This document shows, in pieces, positions 1 to 7,429 of a stretch of 28,096 nucleotides of DNA (positions are counted from its first letter, which is position 1; every line of letters begins with the position of its first letter). The DNA is taken from NCBI GenBank assembly GCA_905215525.1, contig CAJMQJ010000014.1, positions 1 to 28,096 of the forward strand, in the 5' to 3' direction. A program made the position numbers and the translations under genes. The notes under the pieces are model-generated. The model was not told where the DNA came from and searched no databases. It saw only the letters and a program-made list of their open reading frames with translations. The stretch is from an uncultured bacterium (GTDB lineage Bacteria; Actinomycetota; Coriobacteriia; Coriobacteriales; Coriobacteriaceae).

Positions 1-39
1 TTATCTATTATTTAACGGGAGGAAATAATTCTATGAGTC

Positions 40-55
40 GCTTTTGTAAATTTGG
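40..55. repeat. Left copy of 16-bp direct repeat (target duplication)
   Basis: GCTTTTGTAAATTTGG here is identical to 1691-1706. The two copies lie directly outside the ends of the IS30 element and are read as a target-site duplication. Confidence 0.8.
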
Positions 56-80
56 TTGATTTCCGATCTCAGCCGAACAC
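56..80 (+). repeat. IS30 left terminal inverted repeat
   Basis: The tip TTGATT and the inner block CCGAACAC match the complement of the right end. The middle is poorly conserved. Confidence 0.7.
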
Positions 81-280
81 ATTGAGCAAATAGGCCATTC
101 CCGCAGTTAGCCGAACGCCCCCGCGGCCCCTCCCGGGGTCCGGGGGCGGCATTTTCCCAGTTGAAGGAACGGTGGAGATGTGTTTCGATGGGTCCGGTGG
201 CCATGCTCCGCCCGCCGCCCGGCGCCTCTTCCCAGACTCAGCCGGACGGTCGGTCCGTCTATTCCGTTTTTCCTTCTAGG

Positions 281-1573
281 CTAGGACAGCGGGGCATCGC
301 CCCTTTCCGCGCGCGCCCGCTCGATGAGCCCCGGCGTCAGGTCGAGCTCCCCGATGGGCACGTCCTCCACGCCGTACGCCTCGAGCAGCGCCGCCGCGTC
401 GCCGCCGAGCATCGCCCGGAAGGCGCGGGCGGGCGTCGCGAAGCCGAGCGCGCCGCGGGGCTCGGAGTTCACGTGCGACATGGCCAGCGCCAGGTCGGCC
501 GGGGCGAGCCGGTCGAACCTGAGGCCGCGGCCCTTGGGCAGCAGCTTCCTGATCTCGACGTGGTTGCGCTCGCAGGCGCCCTTCTGGTCGCTGCGCCGGG
601 GGTCGCAGTAGAACAGCCTCGTCTCGCCCCGCCCCTCGCCGAGCAGCGCCGCGATCGCGACCTCGTCGGAGAACTCGGGGCCGTTGTCGGTGAGCACGGC
701 GCGGAACACGCGGCGCGTCCCGTCGGCGCCGAGGACCGCCCGGACGCCCTCCAGGGCGCCCGCGACGCACCCGGCGGTCTTCTCCTCCAGCGGCAGCGCG
801 AGCTGGAGCCTGCTGGGGCGGTGCAGCAGCGTGAGCAGGCAGGCGCTGTCCTCCCGGGCCCCCTCGACGGTGTCCATCTCCCAGGCCGCGGCGCACGCGT
901 CCTCCCCGAGGGCGAGGAACGCGGCATGTGACCTGCGGGCGGAGTGGCGGGTCGCCGCCCGGCGCGCGGCGCGCTTCCTCGGCCTGTAGCCGACCTTGCG
1001 CCTGAGCTCCATGTTGGTCATGCCGTCGTAGCCCGCCGAGACCCAGCGGTAGATGGTCGACGGCGACAGGTCCACCGGGCCGCCGTTGCGCGCCGCCATC
1101 TGCTCGGGCGACAGCCCCCGGCGCAGGCAGTCCCTTATCGCCTCCAGCCTGGCTGCCGCGGCGGGCTCGTCGGCGTCTATCCCGCGCCTGGACGAGACGA
1201 GGACCGAGTCGGCGCACAGCTGCGCGGCCCGGGCCTCGTAGAAGACGTGCGGGCGGCGCTTGCAGCCGATCGTGCGGTACCGCCCGCACCCGTTGCAGCA
1301 GCGCGGCCACGCGGCCAGGCGCGGGCAGGCCGCCGACAGGTCGGCGGAGGCGTCCACGCGCTCGCCGCGCCTGGCCTTCGGCGCCGTCACGAACCTGTGC
1401 GACGCCACCTCGGCGCTCACCGTCGAGGGCGACCTGCCCAGCTCCCTCGCGATCTCCCTGCACGACGCCCTGCGCTCCAGCATCCTCTGGACCGTGTCCC
1501 GCTCGTGCCTCGTGAGCCTTCCGTAGGCCCTCGGGACCGCCCTTGCGGAGCCCCTTTTCATCTTTCCGGACAT
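281..1573 (-). CDS. IS30-family transposase
   Basis: A DDE transposase of 430 residues when read from the ATG at 1573, which has GGAGG five bases upstream. An in-frame ATG at 1633 lies inside a palindrome and has no ribosome-binding site, so it is less likely. The N-terminus holds a helix-turn-helix (about residues 20-55, with SCREIARELGRSPSTVS). A Cys-rich segment follows (CPRLAAWPRCCNGCGRY), likely a zinc knuckle. The catalytic triad is visible as D234 (MDTVEGA), D296 (LTDNGPEF) and E335 (ACERNHVEIRKLLPKG), the last being the IS30 signature. The frame is intact, so the element may still be active. The gene fills nearly all of the element. Confidence 0.92.
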   Translation of the reverse strand: MSGKMKRGSARAVPRAYGRLTRHERDTVQRMLERRASCREIARELGRSPSTVSAEVASHRFVTAPKARRGERVDASADLSAACPRLAAWPRCCNGCGRYRTIGCKRRPHVFYEARAAQLCADSVLVSSRRGIDADEPAAAARLEAIRDCLRRGLSPEQMAARNGGPVDLSPSTIYRWVSAGYDGMTNMELRRKVGYRPRKRAARRAATRHSARRSHAAFLALGEDACAAAWEMDTVEGAREDSACLLTLLHRPSRLQLALPLEEKTAGCVAGALEGVRAVLGADGTRRVFRAVLTDNGPEFSDEVAIAALLGEGRGETRLFYCDPRRSDQKGACERNHVEIRKLLPKGRGLRFDRLAPADLALAMSHVNSEPRGALGFATPARAFRAMLGGDAAALLEAYGVEDVPIGELDLTPGLIERARAERGDAPLS

Positions 1574-1625
1574 GCCGTCCTCCGATCTCCCGGGGCCGGC
1601 CGATCCGGCCCTCAGGGTATCGGGT

Positions 1626-1663
1626 TCCCACATTCATCCGTACATGTACGGATGAATGTGGGA
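1626..1663. repeat. 38-bp perfect palindrome in the IS30 leader
   Basis: Each 19-base half is the exact reverse complement of the other, centred on TACATGTA at 1641-1648. It lies 53 bp upstream of the chosen transposase start, inside the right end of the element. RNA crossing it would fold into a near-loopless hairpin; as DNA it could be a protein-binding site. Confidence 0.85.
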
Positions 1664-1664
1664 G

Positions 1665-1689
1665 GTGTTCGGATAAAGTCGATAATCAA
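1665..1689 (-). repeat. IS30 right terminal inverted repeat
   Basis: On the minus strand it begins TTGATTATCG and contains CCGAACAC, matching the left end at both blocks. One extra G (1690) lies between it and the direct repeat. Confidence 0.7.
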
Positions 1690-1690
1690 G

Positions 1691-1706
1691 GCTTTTGTAA
1701 ATTTGG
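1691..1706. repeat. Right copy of 16-bp direct repeat (target duplication)
   Basis: Identical to 40-55. It restarts the interrupted small ORF on the far side of the element. Confidence 0.8.
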
Positions 1707-1805
1707 AAAGTTACACGTTACTAAAGGGAATGTAGATAAATTATTAGGTATACTACTGACAGCTTCCAAGGAGCTAAAGCGCTCGGGACCCCATTAAGTA
1801 TTTTT

Positions 1806-1844
1806 AAAAGCATGGTCGCAAGTTTCACTAGCAGCCATGCTTTT
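1806..1844. terminator. Terminator-like hairpin after the small ORF
   Basis: The 10-bp perfect stem AAAAGCATGG (1806-1815) / CCATGCTTTT (1835-1844) has a 19-base loop. Both flanks are A/T rich, so it could stop transcription from either side. It lies 9 bp past the stop of the split ORF. No gene is visible between here and sufU. Confidence 0.5.
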
Positions 1845-1952
1845 ATTGAATCATTGTAGGACATTTTAAAGATAATTGCCCACTTTAAAATTAAACATGT
1901 GCTTAGAATCGTTCTAGGCAACACCAATAACAATCACTAATCACAAGTGATT

Positions 1953-1982
1953 TGGGACAAATACTACTGATTATTTTGTCCC
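1953..1982. promoter_or_regulatory. TGGGACAAA/TTTGTCCC inverted repeat at end of suf operon
   Basis: TGGGACAAA (1953-1961) and TTTGTCCC (1975-1982) flank a 13-bp spacer that includes the sufU stop codon. The same half-sites occur with a 10-bp spacer in the sufR leader (7382-7409). It may be a terminator hairpin or a protein site; there is no clear T-run after it on the minus strand. Confidence 0.4.
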
Positions 1983-2398
1983 GTGAGCATGCCGTCGAGG
2001 GTGCGCCAGGCGAGCTCGGCGCACTTGACGCGGGCGGGCATGTGCGAGATGTCCTGGAGCTGGGCGGCTTCGTCCAGGTCTTCCAGGTCCTCCTCGGAGA
2101 GCTTCTCGCCGCGGATCATGGCGAGGAAGAGCTCTGCCAGGTGGCGAGCTTCCTCGACGGTCTCGCCGGTGATGAGGTCGGCCATGATGTCGGCACTGGC
2201 CTGGCTGATGGCGCAGCCGTGACCGGTAAAGGAGGCCTCCTCGATCACGTTGTTCTCGACACGCAGCTGCAAGGTGAGCTCGTCTCCGCAGCTAGGGTTG
2301 ATGCCGTCGTGCTCGTGCGTGGGAGCATCCATCTCGTACTTATAGTCGGGGTGCGAGTTGTGCTCCATAAATGTGGTGGAGGTGTACAGATTACCCAT
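1964..2398 (-). CDS. sufU: SufU, zinc-dependent sulfurtransferase for Fe-S assembly
   Basis: A 144-residue IscU/SufU-fold protein. In the SufU family it takes persulfide sulfur from SufS and passes it to the SufBCD scaffold, in the cytoplasm. The zinc and active-site ligands are visible: C37 and D39 (NPSCGDE), C62 (GHGCAISQAS) and C126 (RVKCAEL). The roughly 20-residue insertion before the last Cys (EEDLEDLDEAAQLQDISHMP) is typical of SufU rather than IscU. The start overlaps the end of sufS by 8 nt, so the two are probably translationally coupled. It is the last gene of the operon. Confidence 0.95.
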   Translation of the reverse strand: MGNLYTSTTFMEHNSHPDYKYEMDAPTHEHDGINPSCGDELTLQLRVENNVIEEASFTGHGCAISQASADIMADLITGETVEEARHLAELFLAMIRGEKLSEEDLEDLDEAAQLQDISHMPARVKCAELAWRTLDGMLTGQNNQ

Positions 2399-3716
2399 TG
2401 AACGTGCTCCAAACGTGATGCAGGCCGGCGATGAACTTGTCGATGTCGGCCTTGTCGTTGTAGAAGGCTACGCTGGCGCGGCAGCAGGCAAGGTTCTCGA
2501 CGCCCAGCCAGGTGAGCAGCGGCTGCGCGCAGTGGTGACCGGCGCGGATGCAGACGCCGTCCATGTCCATGATGCTCGCGACATCGTGCGGGTGGATGCC
2601 CTTGACATTAAAGCTCACGACGCCGTGGTGGTTATCCCAATAGATTGAGCCGATGATCTGGACAAAGTCGAGCTGCATGAGCTCGCCCATCAGGTAGTGG
2701 ACGAGTGCCTGCTCGCGTGCCTGGATGTTTTCGTAGCCCACCGTGTTGACGAGGTAGTCGAGGGCGGCGCCTGTGGCGAAGATGCCGGCGGCGTCCTGCG
2801 TGCCGGCCTCGAACTTCTCGGGGACGGGAGCCCAGACGGCGTCCTGCTCAGTAACCGAGTCGATCATCTCACCGCCGGTAAGCATGGGCGGCATGGCGTT
2901 GAGCAGATCCATCTTGCCCCACAGCACGCCGATGCCCATGGGGCCCATGGCCTTGTGCGCGCTAAAGGCAAAGAAGTCGGCGCCCAGATCGGCCACATTG
3001 ACTGGCATGTGCGGCAGCGACTGTGCGCCGTCGACGACCAGATAGCCGCCGTACTTGTGCACGAGCTTGCCGAGGTTCTTGACCGGATTCTCGACGCCCA
3101 GGACGTTAGAGACCTGACCCACGGCCAGGATCTTGGTCTTGGGGCCCACCTTGGCCAGAACCTCCTCGGTCGTGAGCTGGCCGGTCTTGGTGGGGTAGAG
3201 GTAGACGAGCTTGGCACCGGTCTCGCGGCAGACCTGCTGCCACGGAATCAGGTTGGAGTGGTGCTCCATGATGGTGATGACGACCTCGTCGCCCGGTTCG
3301 AGCACTGTGGGCGCAAAGCTCTTGGCGACCAGGTTGAGCGACTCGCTCGTGTTGCGGGTGAAGACGATCTCGTTGGCGTTGGGGGCGCCGATGAGATCGG
3401 CGATCTGTTGGCGGACCTTCGCGATGGCGTCGGTGGCCTCGACGGACAGCGAGTACAGGCCGCGCAGAGGGTTGGCGTTCATGCGCTGGTAGAAGTCGCG
3501 TTCGGCGTCGAGCACACAGGCAGGGCGCTGCGCGGTGGCGGCGCTATCGAGGAAGGCGATCTCGGGGTGCTGCTGGAACAGCGGGAACTGGCCCTTGTAG
3601 GGGTTGGTCTCGATATCTACGGTGGGCCAGCCGCGCGAAGCCTCGTCGCTGGCGTCGAGCTCCATAGGCTCCGGTGCGGTACAGGTGTCACATTTAACGT
3701 GCTCGGTATCGATCAT
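2391..3716 (-). CDS. sufS: SufS, group II cysteine desulfurase
   Basis: A PLP-dependent cysteine desulfurase that converts L-cysteine to alanine and a protein persulfide, the sulfur source for Fe-S clusters. K255 in SAHKAMGPMG is the expected PLP lysine, and C396 in RAGHHCAQPLL is the persulfide cysteine in the SufS-type setting. At 441 residues it is longer than usual SufS (about 405). The extra 35 or so N-terminal residues contain a CxxC pair (C9, C12) and precede the start of the normal fold. The ATG overlaps the sufD stop in an ATGA, so the annotated start fits the operon. A shorter start, for example near the fold boundary, has no obvious ATG. Confidence 0.95.
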   Translation of the reverse strand: MIDTEHVKCDTCTAPEPMELDASDEASRGWPTVDIETNPYKGQFPLFQQHPEIAFLDSAATAQRPACVLDAERDFYQRMNANPLRGLYSLSVEATDAIAKVRQQIADLIGAPNANEIVFTRNTSESLNLVAKSFAPTVLEPGDEVVITIMEHHSNLIPWQQVCRETGAKLVYLYPTKTGQLTTEEVLAKVGPKTKILAVGQVSNVLGVENPVKNLGKLVHKYGGYLVVDGAQSLPHMPVNVADLGADFFAFSAHKAMGPMGIGVLWGKMDLLNAMPPMLTGGEMIDSVTEQDAVWAPVPEKFEAGTQDAAGIFATGAALDYLVNTVGYENIQAREQALVHYLMGELMQLDFVQIIGSIYWDNHHGVVSFNVKGIHPHDVASIMDMDGVCIRAGHHCAQPLLTWLGVENLACCRASVAFYNDKADIDKFIAGLHHVWSTFNG

Positions 3717-4984
3717 GCGAGCTCCTCCTCAAAGTTGTCGATCAGGTTGTTGCCCAGGCGGACGACGGCGGCGCGGGTGCGCTCGTCGGTGGCGGAAAGC
3801 GCAGCGTCCTCCAGCTTGGCGCGGATGAACAGGTCCTCGGCTGCGTTTTGGTCAAGGCCGCGGCAGGCGAGGTAGAACAGCTGCTCGTCGCGGACGTGGC
3901 CGATGGTGGCGCCGTGGTTGCCGGCGACGTCGTCCTCGTCGCAGAGGATGACGGGAACGGTTTTGTTGTCGACGCCCTTGTTAGCCAAGAGCACCGTCTC
4001 GCGCTCGGTGCCGGTTGCACCCTTGCAGCCGTGCACGAGGTCGATGGTGCCGCGGTAGACCTTCTTGGACGTGCCGGTCAGCACGCCGTTGGCGTCGATT
4101 TCGCACTCGGTCTTGCGACCGCGGTGGCGCAGCTCGTAGTTAAAGTCGCGCACCTGCTCGCGGGCGCCCAGGTAATCGGTATCGATGGTCACCTTGGCGG
4201 TATCGCCCAGCAGGTCGCCGGCAAGGCCGGTGGCGCTGGCGCCGGCACCCAGGACGGTGTGCTGCACGTTGACGCGCGCGCCCTCGTCTAGGAACAGGCC
4301 GGTGTCGTCGAGTGCGATCCAGCTGTCGTCGAGTGTCTGCGTGCAGGTCACGTTGACGGTGGCGTACTCGTGGGCGCACACACGCAGCACGGAGCCCACG
4401 ACGCCCTCGCCGGCAACGGGGGAGTCCAGGGCTAGGGCGAGGTCGAGCGTTGCCTGCGGGCGGGCGACGACGTCGATGGCGGCAATCGCAGCCGCTGCGT
4501 CGACGCCACTCACGCGCACGGTAACGGCGGCGTGCTGGTAGGCGGGAACATCGATGACGATGCGCTTGGTGGCGTGCTCGGTCAGATACGCATAGGCAGC
4601 CTCGCCCATGCCTGTCTCGAAGGCCTCGGCAGGGGAGAGCTCCTCCTCGAGCTTGATGGCGCCGGCCTGGTAGACAGAGGTGGCGGGCACGTCGAGCTCG
4701 GTCTCGGGCGTGATGCGGGCACGGTCGGCAGCGTCGCCGGGGGCGGAGGCGCGGCGCTCGGGGAAGCGCTCGGCCATGGCGTCCATGGCGGCGTCGAAGG
4801 CGTCGGCCGAGCCGGCAAGCTGCTCGTCCAAGCCCTCGACCTCAACGGCCTCGGTGGGAGCGGCGGCAAGTTCGTTCGAAAGTTCGAGCTTGGTCTGGTT
4901 CATCTTGAGCCAGCCCCAGGTTGCTGCGGGCATCGCGTTGACCTGCTCGAGCGTGGTGGCAGCGGTGTTGGTTTCCTGTTTCAT
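3713..4984 (-). CDS. sufD: SufD, Fe-S scaffold subunit
   Basis: A 423-residue beta-helix protein of the SufB/SufD family. With SufB and the ATPase SufC it forms the cytoplasmic scaffold on which clusters are built. The conserved C-terminal core is clear: a region rich in CEIDANGVL and VYRGTIDLVHG, then GNHGATIGHVRDEQLFYLACRGL at about residues 350-375. That stretch carries the His implicated in cluster ligation in the family. The N-terminal 130 residues are more variable and Ala/Glu rich. Its ATG shares one base with the sufB stop (TAATG), and its stop overlaps the sufS start by 4 nt. Confidence 0.93.
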   Translation of the reverse strand: MKQETNTAATTLEQVNAMPAATWGWLKMNQTKLELSNELAAAPTEAVEVEGLDEQLAGSADAFDAAMDAMAERFPERRASAPGDAADRARITPETELDVPATSVYQAGAIKLEEELSPAEAFETGMGEAAYAYLTEHATKRIVIDVPAYQHAAVTVRVSGVDAAAAIAAIDVVARPQATLDLALALDSPVAGEGVVGSVLRVCAHEYATVNVTCTQTLDDSWIALDDTGLFLDEGARVNVQHTVLGAGASATGLAGDLLGDTAKVTIDTDYLGAREQVRDFNYELRHRGRKTECEIDANGVLTGTSKKVYRGTIDLVHGCKGATGTERETVLLANKGVDNKTVPVILCDEDDVAGNHGATIGHVRDEQLFYLACRGLDQNAAEDLFIRAKLEDAALSATDERTRAAVVRLGNNLIDNFEEELA

Positions 4985-6396
4985 TATCCGATCGCTCCTT
5001 CCATCTCGAGCTTGATCAGGTTGTTCATCTCGACGGCGTACTCCAGCGGCAGCTCCTTGGAGACCGGGTTGGCAAAGCCGTTGACGATCATGGTGCGGGC
5101 CTCTTCCTCCGAGATGCCGCGGCTCATCAGGTAGAACACCTTGTCGTCGCCGATGCGGCCGATGGTGGCCTCGTGGCCGATGTCGACGTTCTTGGCGCGG
5201 ATGTCCATGGCGGGGATGGTGTCGGAGCGGCTCTGGTCGTCGAGCATGAGCGACTGGCAGCTCACGGTTGCCTTGGAACCCTCGGCCTTGGGCGTGGCCA
5301 CGATGGAGCTGCGGAAGGTCTGAATGCCGCCGCTCTTGGTGATGCCCTTGGTCTCGACGGTTGCCGAGGTCTCGGGGGCGTTGAGCACGACCTTACAGCC
5401 GGTATCGAGGTTCTGCCCGGCGCCGGCAAAGGTGATGCCGGTAAAGCTCGACCGGGCGCGGCGGCCGTTGAGCACACTCATGGGGTAGAGGTAGCCCACG
5501 TGGCTGCCGAAGGAGCCACTGATCCACTCTATGTCGCCATCCTCGTCCACGCGCGCACGCTTGGTGTTGAGGTTGTACATGTTTTTGGACCAGTTCTCGA
5601 TGGTCGAGTAGCGCAGGTGCGCACGCTTGCCCACAAAGAGCTCGACGGCGCCGGCGTGGAGGTTGGCAACGTTGTACTTGGGCGCGGAGCAACCCTCGAT
5701 GAAGTGCAGGTCGGCGTCGTCCTCGACGATGATGAGCGTGTGCTCAAACTGGCCGGCGCCCTTGGCGTTAAGGCGGAAGTAGCTCTGCAGCGGGAAGTCC
5801 AACTTGGTGCCCTTGGGCACGTAGACAAACGAGCCGCCCGACCATACGGCGCCGTGCAGGGCCGCAAACTTGTGGTCGGTGGGCGGGATGAGCGTCATAA
5901 ACTTCTCGTGGATGAGCGGCTCCCACTGCGGGTCGTGCAGGGCCTCCTCGATGCCGGAATAGACGATACCCATCTTGGACGCGGTGTCCTGCATGTTGTG
6001 GTAGACCAGCTCGGAGTCGTACTGCGCGCCGACGCCCGCCAGGTAGCTGCGCTCGGCCTCGGGGATGCCCAGGCGCTCAAAGGTGTTCTTGATGTCGTCG
6101 GGCACCGACTCCCAGTCGTGCTTTTGGTCGGTGTTGGGCTTGACGTAGGTGACGATGTTGTCCATGTCCAGGCCCTCGATGGAGGGGCCCCACGTCGGGT
6201 CGGGAAAACGATTGAAGATCTCGAGGGACTTTAAGCGCAGATCGAGCATCCACTGTGGCTCGTCCTTCTTGGCGCTGATCTCGCGCACAATGTCGGGCGT
6301 GATGCCGGCGTCGAGGCGCTCGAATCCCTCCTCGCCATAGGTAAAGTCGTAGAGGCTGCGGTCGATGTCCGCGACCTCGGTGCGGTTCTTGGTCAT
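4984..6396 (-). CDS. sufB: SufB, Fe-S scaffold subunit
   Basis: A 470-residue SufB, the normal length for the family. It receives sulfur and assembles the cluster with SufD and SufC. The N-terminal segment (YGEEGFERLD...ISAKKDEPQWMLDLRLKSL) and the block PPTDHKFAALHGAVWSGGSFVYVPKG are family hallmarks. C380 in TVSCQSLMLDD is in the place of the sulfur-accepting Cys of E. coli SufB (Cys405). HEATIGRIGDDKVFYLMSRGI closes the core. It lies 12 nt downstream of sufC and overlaps the sufD start by one base. Confidence 0.96.
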   Translation of the reverse strand: MTKNRTEVADIDRSLYDFTYGEEGFERLDAGITPDIVREISAKKDEPQWMLDLRLKSLEIFNRFPDPTWGPSIEGLDMDNIVTYVKPNTDQKHDWESVPDDIKNTFERLGIPEAERSYLAGVGAQYDSELVYHNMQDTASKMGIVYSGIEEALHDPQWEPLIHEKFMTLIPPTDHKFAALHGAVWSGGSFVYVPKGTKLDFPLQSYFRLNAKGAGQFEHTLIIVEDDADLHFIEGCSAPKYNVANLHAGAVELFVGKRAHLRYSTIENWSKNMYNLNTKRARVDEDGDIEWISGSFGSHVGYLYPMSVLNGRRARSSFTGITFAGAGQNLDTGCKVVLNAPETSATVETKGITKSGGIQTFRSSIVATPKAEGSKATVSCQSLMLDDQSRSDTIPAMDIRAKNVDIGHEATIGRIGDDKVFYLMSRGISEEEARTMIVNGFANPVSKELPLEYAVEMNNLIKLEMEGAIG

Positions 6397-6408
6397 TGCG
6401 TCGCCCCT

Positions 6409-7209
6409 TTACGCCTGCTGCTCGGCAGCGGCGGCCTCGGCCTGGGCGCGCTGCTCGGCTGCCTCGCGCTCGAAGGTTTCAAAGCCGTTCTTGTCGATCC
6501 AGGGGATGAGCGAGGCGTCGTCCTCGCGCACGATGTGACCCTTGACCATAACGTGGACGCGGTCGACATCCAAGTGCTCCAGGATGCGCGTGTTGTGCGT
6601 GATGATAAGCATGGAGCCGTCGCAGCTCTTGCGGTAGGCGTCCATGCCGTGGCTGACGGTGGAAAGCGCGTCGACGTCCAGGCCGGAGTCGGTCTCGTCT
6701 AGGATGGCGAGCTTGGGCTGCAGCAGCAGAAGCTGGAGCATCTCGACCTTCTTTTTCTCGCCGCCCGAGAAGCCCACGCCCAGCTCACGGTTGAGGTAGG
6801 AGGTATCCATGTTAAGCTCGGCCGCGAGCTCCTTGACGCGACGTCGGAACTCCTTGCCCTTCATCTCCAGGCCGGGGCGGCCGGCGATGCTGGCGCGCAA
6901 AAAGCTCGACAGCGGCACGCCCGGGATCTCGACCGGGGCCTGGAAGCTCAGAAACAGGCCGGCGCGCGAACGCTTGTCGGTGGTGAGCTCGGTGATGTCC
7001 TGGCCGTCAAAGACGATACGTCCGTCGTTGACCGTGTAGACGGGGTCGCCCATGACCAGGTGGCCGAGGGTGGACTTGCCGGCGCCGTTGGGGCCCATCA
7101 GCACGTGGGTCTCGCCGGCGGCGACGTTGAGGTTGACGTTGTGGAGGATGGTCTTCTCGTCCACGGAGGCGGTCAGACCTTCGATGGAAAGCAGCGGATT
7201 TGCGCTCAT
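6409..7209 (-). CDS. sufC: SufC, ATPase of the SUF scaffold
   Basis: A cytoplasmic ABC-type ATPase of 266 residues that drives conformational change of SufB-SufD. Walker A is GPNGAGKST (39-47), the signature FSGGE (147-151), Walker B LAILDE (167-172) with TDSGLD after it, and the switch His is H205 (IITHNT). I chose the ATG at 7209 because GAGAGGGA lies just upstream; an in-frame ATG at 7239 has no such site. The C-terminal 20 residues are an Ala/Gln/Glu-rich tail not needed for the fold. It is the first gene of the operon and the closest to the shared intergenic region with sufR. Confidence 0.95.
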   Translation of the reverse strand: MSANPLLSIEGLTASVDEKTILHNVNLNVAAGETHVLMGPNGAGKSTLGHLVMGDPVYTVNDGRIVFDGQDITELTTDKRSRAGLFLSFQAPVEIPGVPLSSFLRASIAGRPGLEMKGKEFRRRVKELAAELNMDTSYLNRELGVGFSGGEKKKVEMLQLLLLQPKLAILDETDSGLDVDALSTVSHGMDAYRKSCDGSMLIITHNTRILEHLDVDRVHVMVKGHIVREDDASLIPWIDKNGFETFEREAAEQRAQAEAAAAEQQA

Positions 7210-7273
7210 GCTGTCCCTCTCTGTATATGGTGTACTCATAGGTGTGCTAAACCCTAGGAATCTTCTCGGAATA

Positions 7274-7301
7274 AAGTTACTATGGGTTCGGCGTTAGTCA
7301 A
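7274..7301 (-). promoter_or_regulatory. Candidate suf operon promoter
   Basis: On the minus strand TTGACT (7296-7301) is followed after 16 bp by TAACTT (7274-7279). The -35 is good and the -10 weak. It is placed correctly for a leader of about 65 nt to sufC. Confidence 0.4.
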
Positions 7302-7317
7302 GGGAAAACCCGACTAA
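7294..7317. promoter_or_regulatory. Candidate Rrf2 operator over the suf promoter
   Basis: TTAGTC (7294-7299) and GACTAA (7312-7317) are perfect inverted arms around a 12-bp spacer. The left arm overlaps the -35 hexamer of the candidate suf promoter. This is where a repressor made by the divergent Rrf2 gene would be expected; binding is inferred, not shown. Confidence 0.4.
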
Positions 7318-7381
7318 TCCACTCGACTTTTTAGATGAGGGACATAATAATCAGGTTTGTTTGTTCCGCTTGCATAGGATT

Positions 7382-7409
7382 TGGGACAAACAAGCCTGGT
7401 TTTGTCCCA
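7382..7409. promoter_or_regulatory. TGGGACAAA/TTTGTCCCA inverted repeat in sufR leader
   Basis: A perfect 9-bp inverted repeat with a 10-bp spacer, 20 bp upstream of the sufR start. It is similar in arms and flank (ATTTGGGACAAA) to the repeat at 1953-1982. It could be an operator for autoregulation or an RNA hairpin. Confidence 0.45.
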
Positions 7410-7429
7410 GTAACGATGGGAGGGTAGGT

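Larger units (their letters stand above)
56..1690. mobile_element. IS30-family insertion sequence, complete
   Basis: The element is about 1635 bp. It has imperfect terminal inverted repeats of about 25 bp: 56-80 against the complement of 1665-1689, sharing TTGATT at the tip and CCGAACAC inside. It carries a single minus-strand transposase and is flanked by 16-bp direct repeats. IS30 elements usually duplicate 2-3 bp, although a few relatives (IS1630 of Mycoplasma, from memory) make long duplications. The left non-coding part (81-280) holds a strong GC stem-loop at 117-147 and no gene. Confidence 0.85.
33..1797 (+). pseudogene. Small ORF (37 codons) split by the IS30 element
   Basis: An ATG at 33 follows a GGGAGG ribosome-binding site (about 18-23) and opens MSRFCKFG before the IS30 element begins. 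Beyond the element the frame continues from 1705 and stops at 1797. Removing 56-1690 and one copy of the 16-bp direct repeat gives one uninterrupted 37-residue reading frame that begins MSRFCKFGKLHVTKGNVDKL and ends KRSGPH. The product is basic, with one Cys and no membrane segment. I do not recognise the family. A good ribosome-binding site and exact frame restoration argue that it was a real gene, or the start of one. A terminator-like hairpin follows its stop. Confidence 0.6.

Noticed and set aside
276..1637. Second long minus-strand ORF over the IS30 transposase
   Set aside because: It is an Arg/Gly/Pro-rich shadow frame in GC-rich DNA; the neighbouring frame has the DDE motifs.
1721..1933. 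70-codon minus-strand ORF between the IS30 and sufU
   Set aside because: It overlaps the interrupted ORF and the terminator hairpin, with no ribosome-binding site or recognisable sequence.
2697..3875. 392-codon plus-strand ORF antisense to sufS and sufD
   Set aside because: Composition is that of a complementary frame and it crosses two genes with clear family motifs; no ribosome-binding site.
5173..6234. 353-codon plus-strand ORF antisense to sufB
   Set aside because: Shadow of a highly conserved gene on the other strand.
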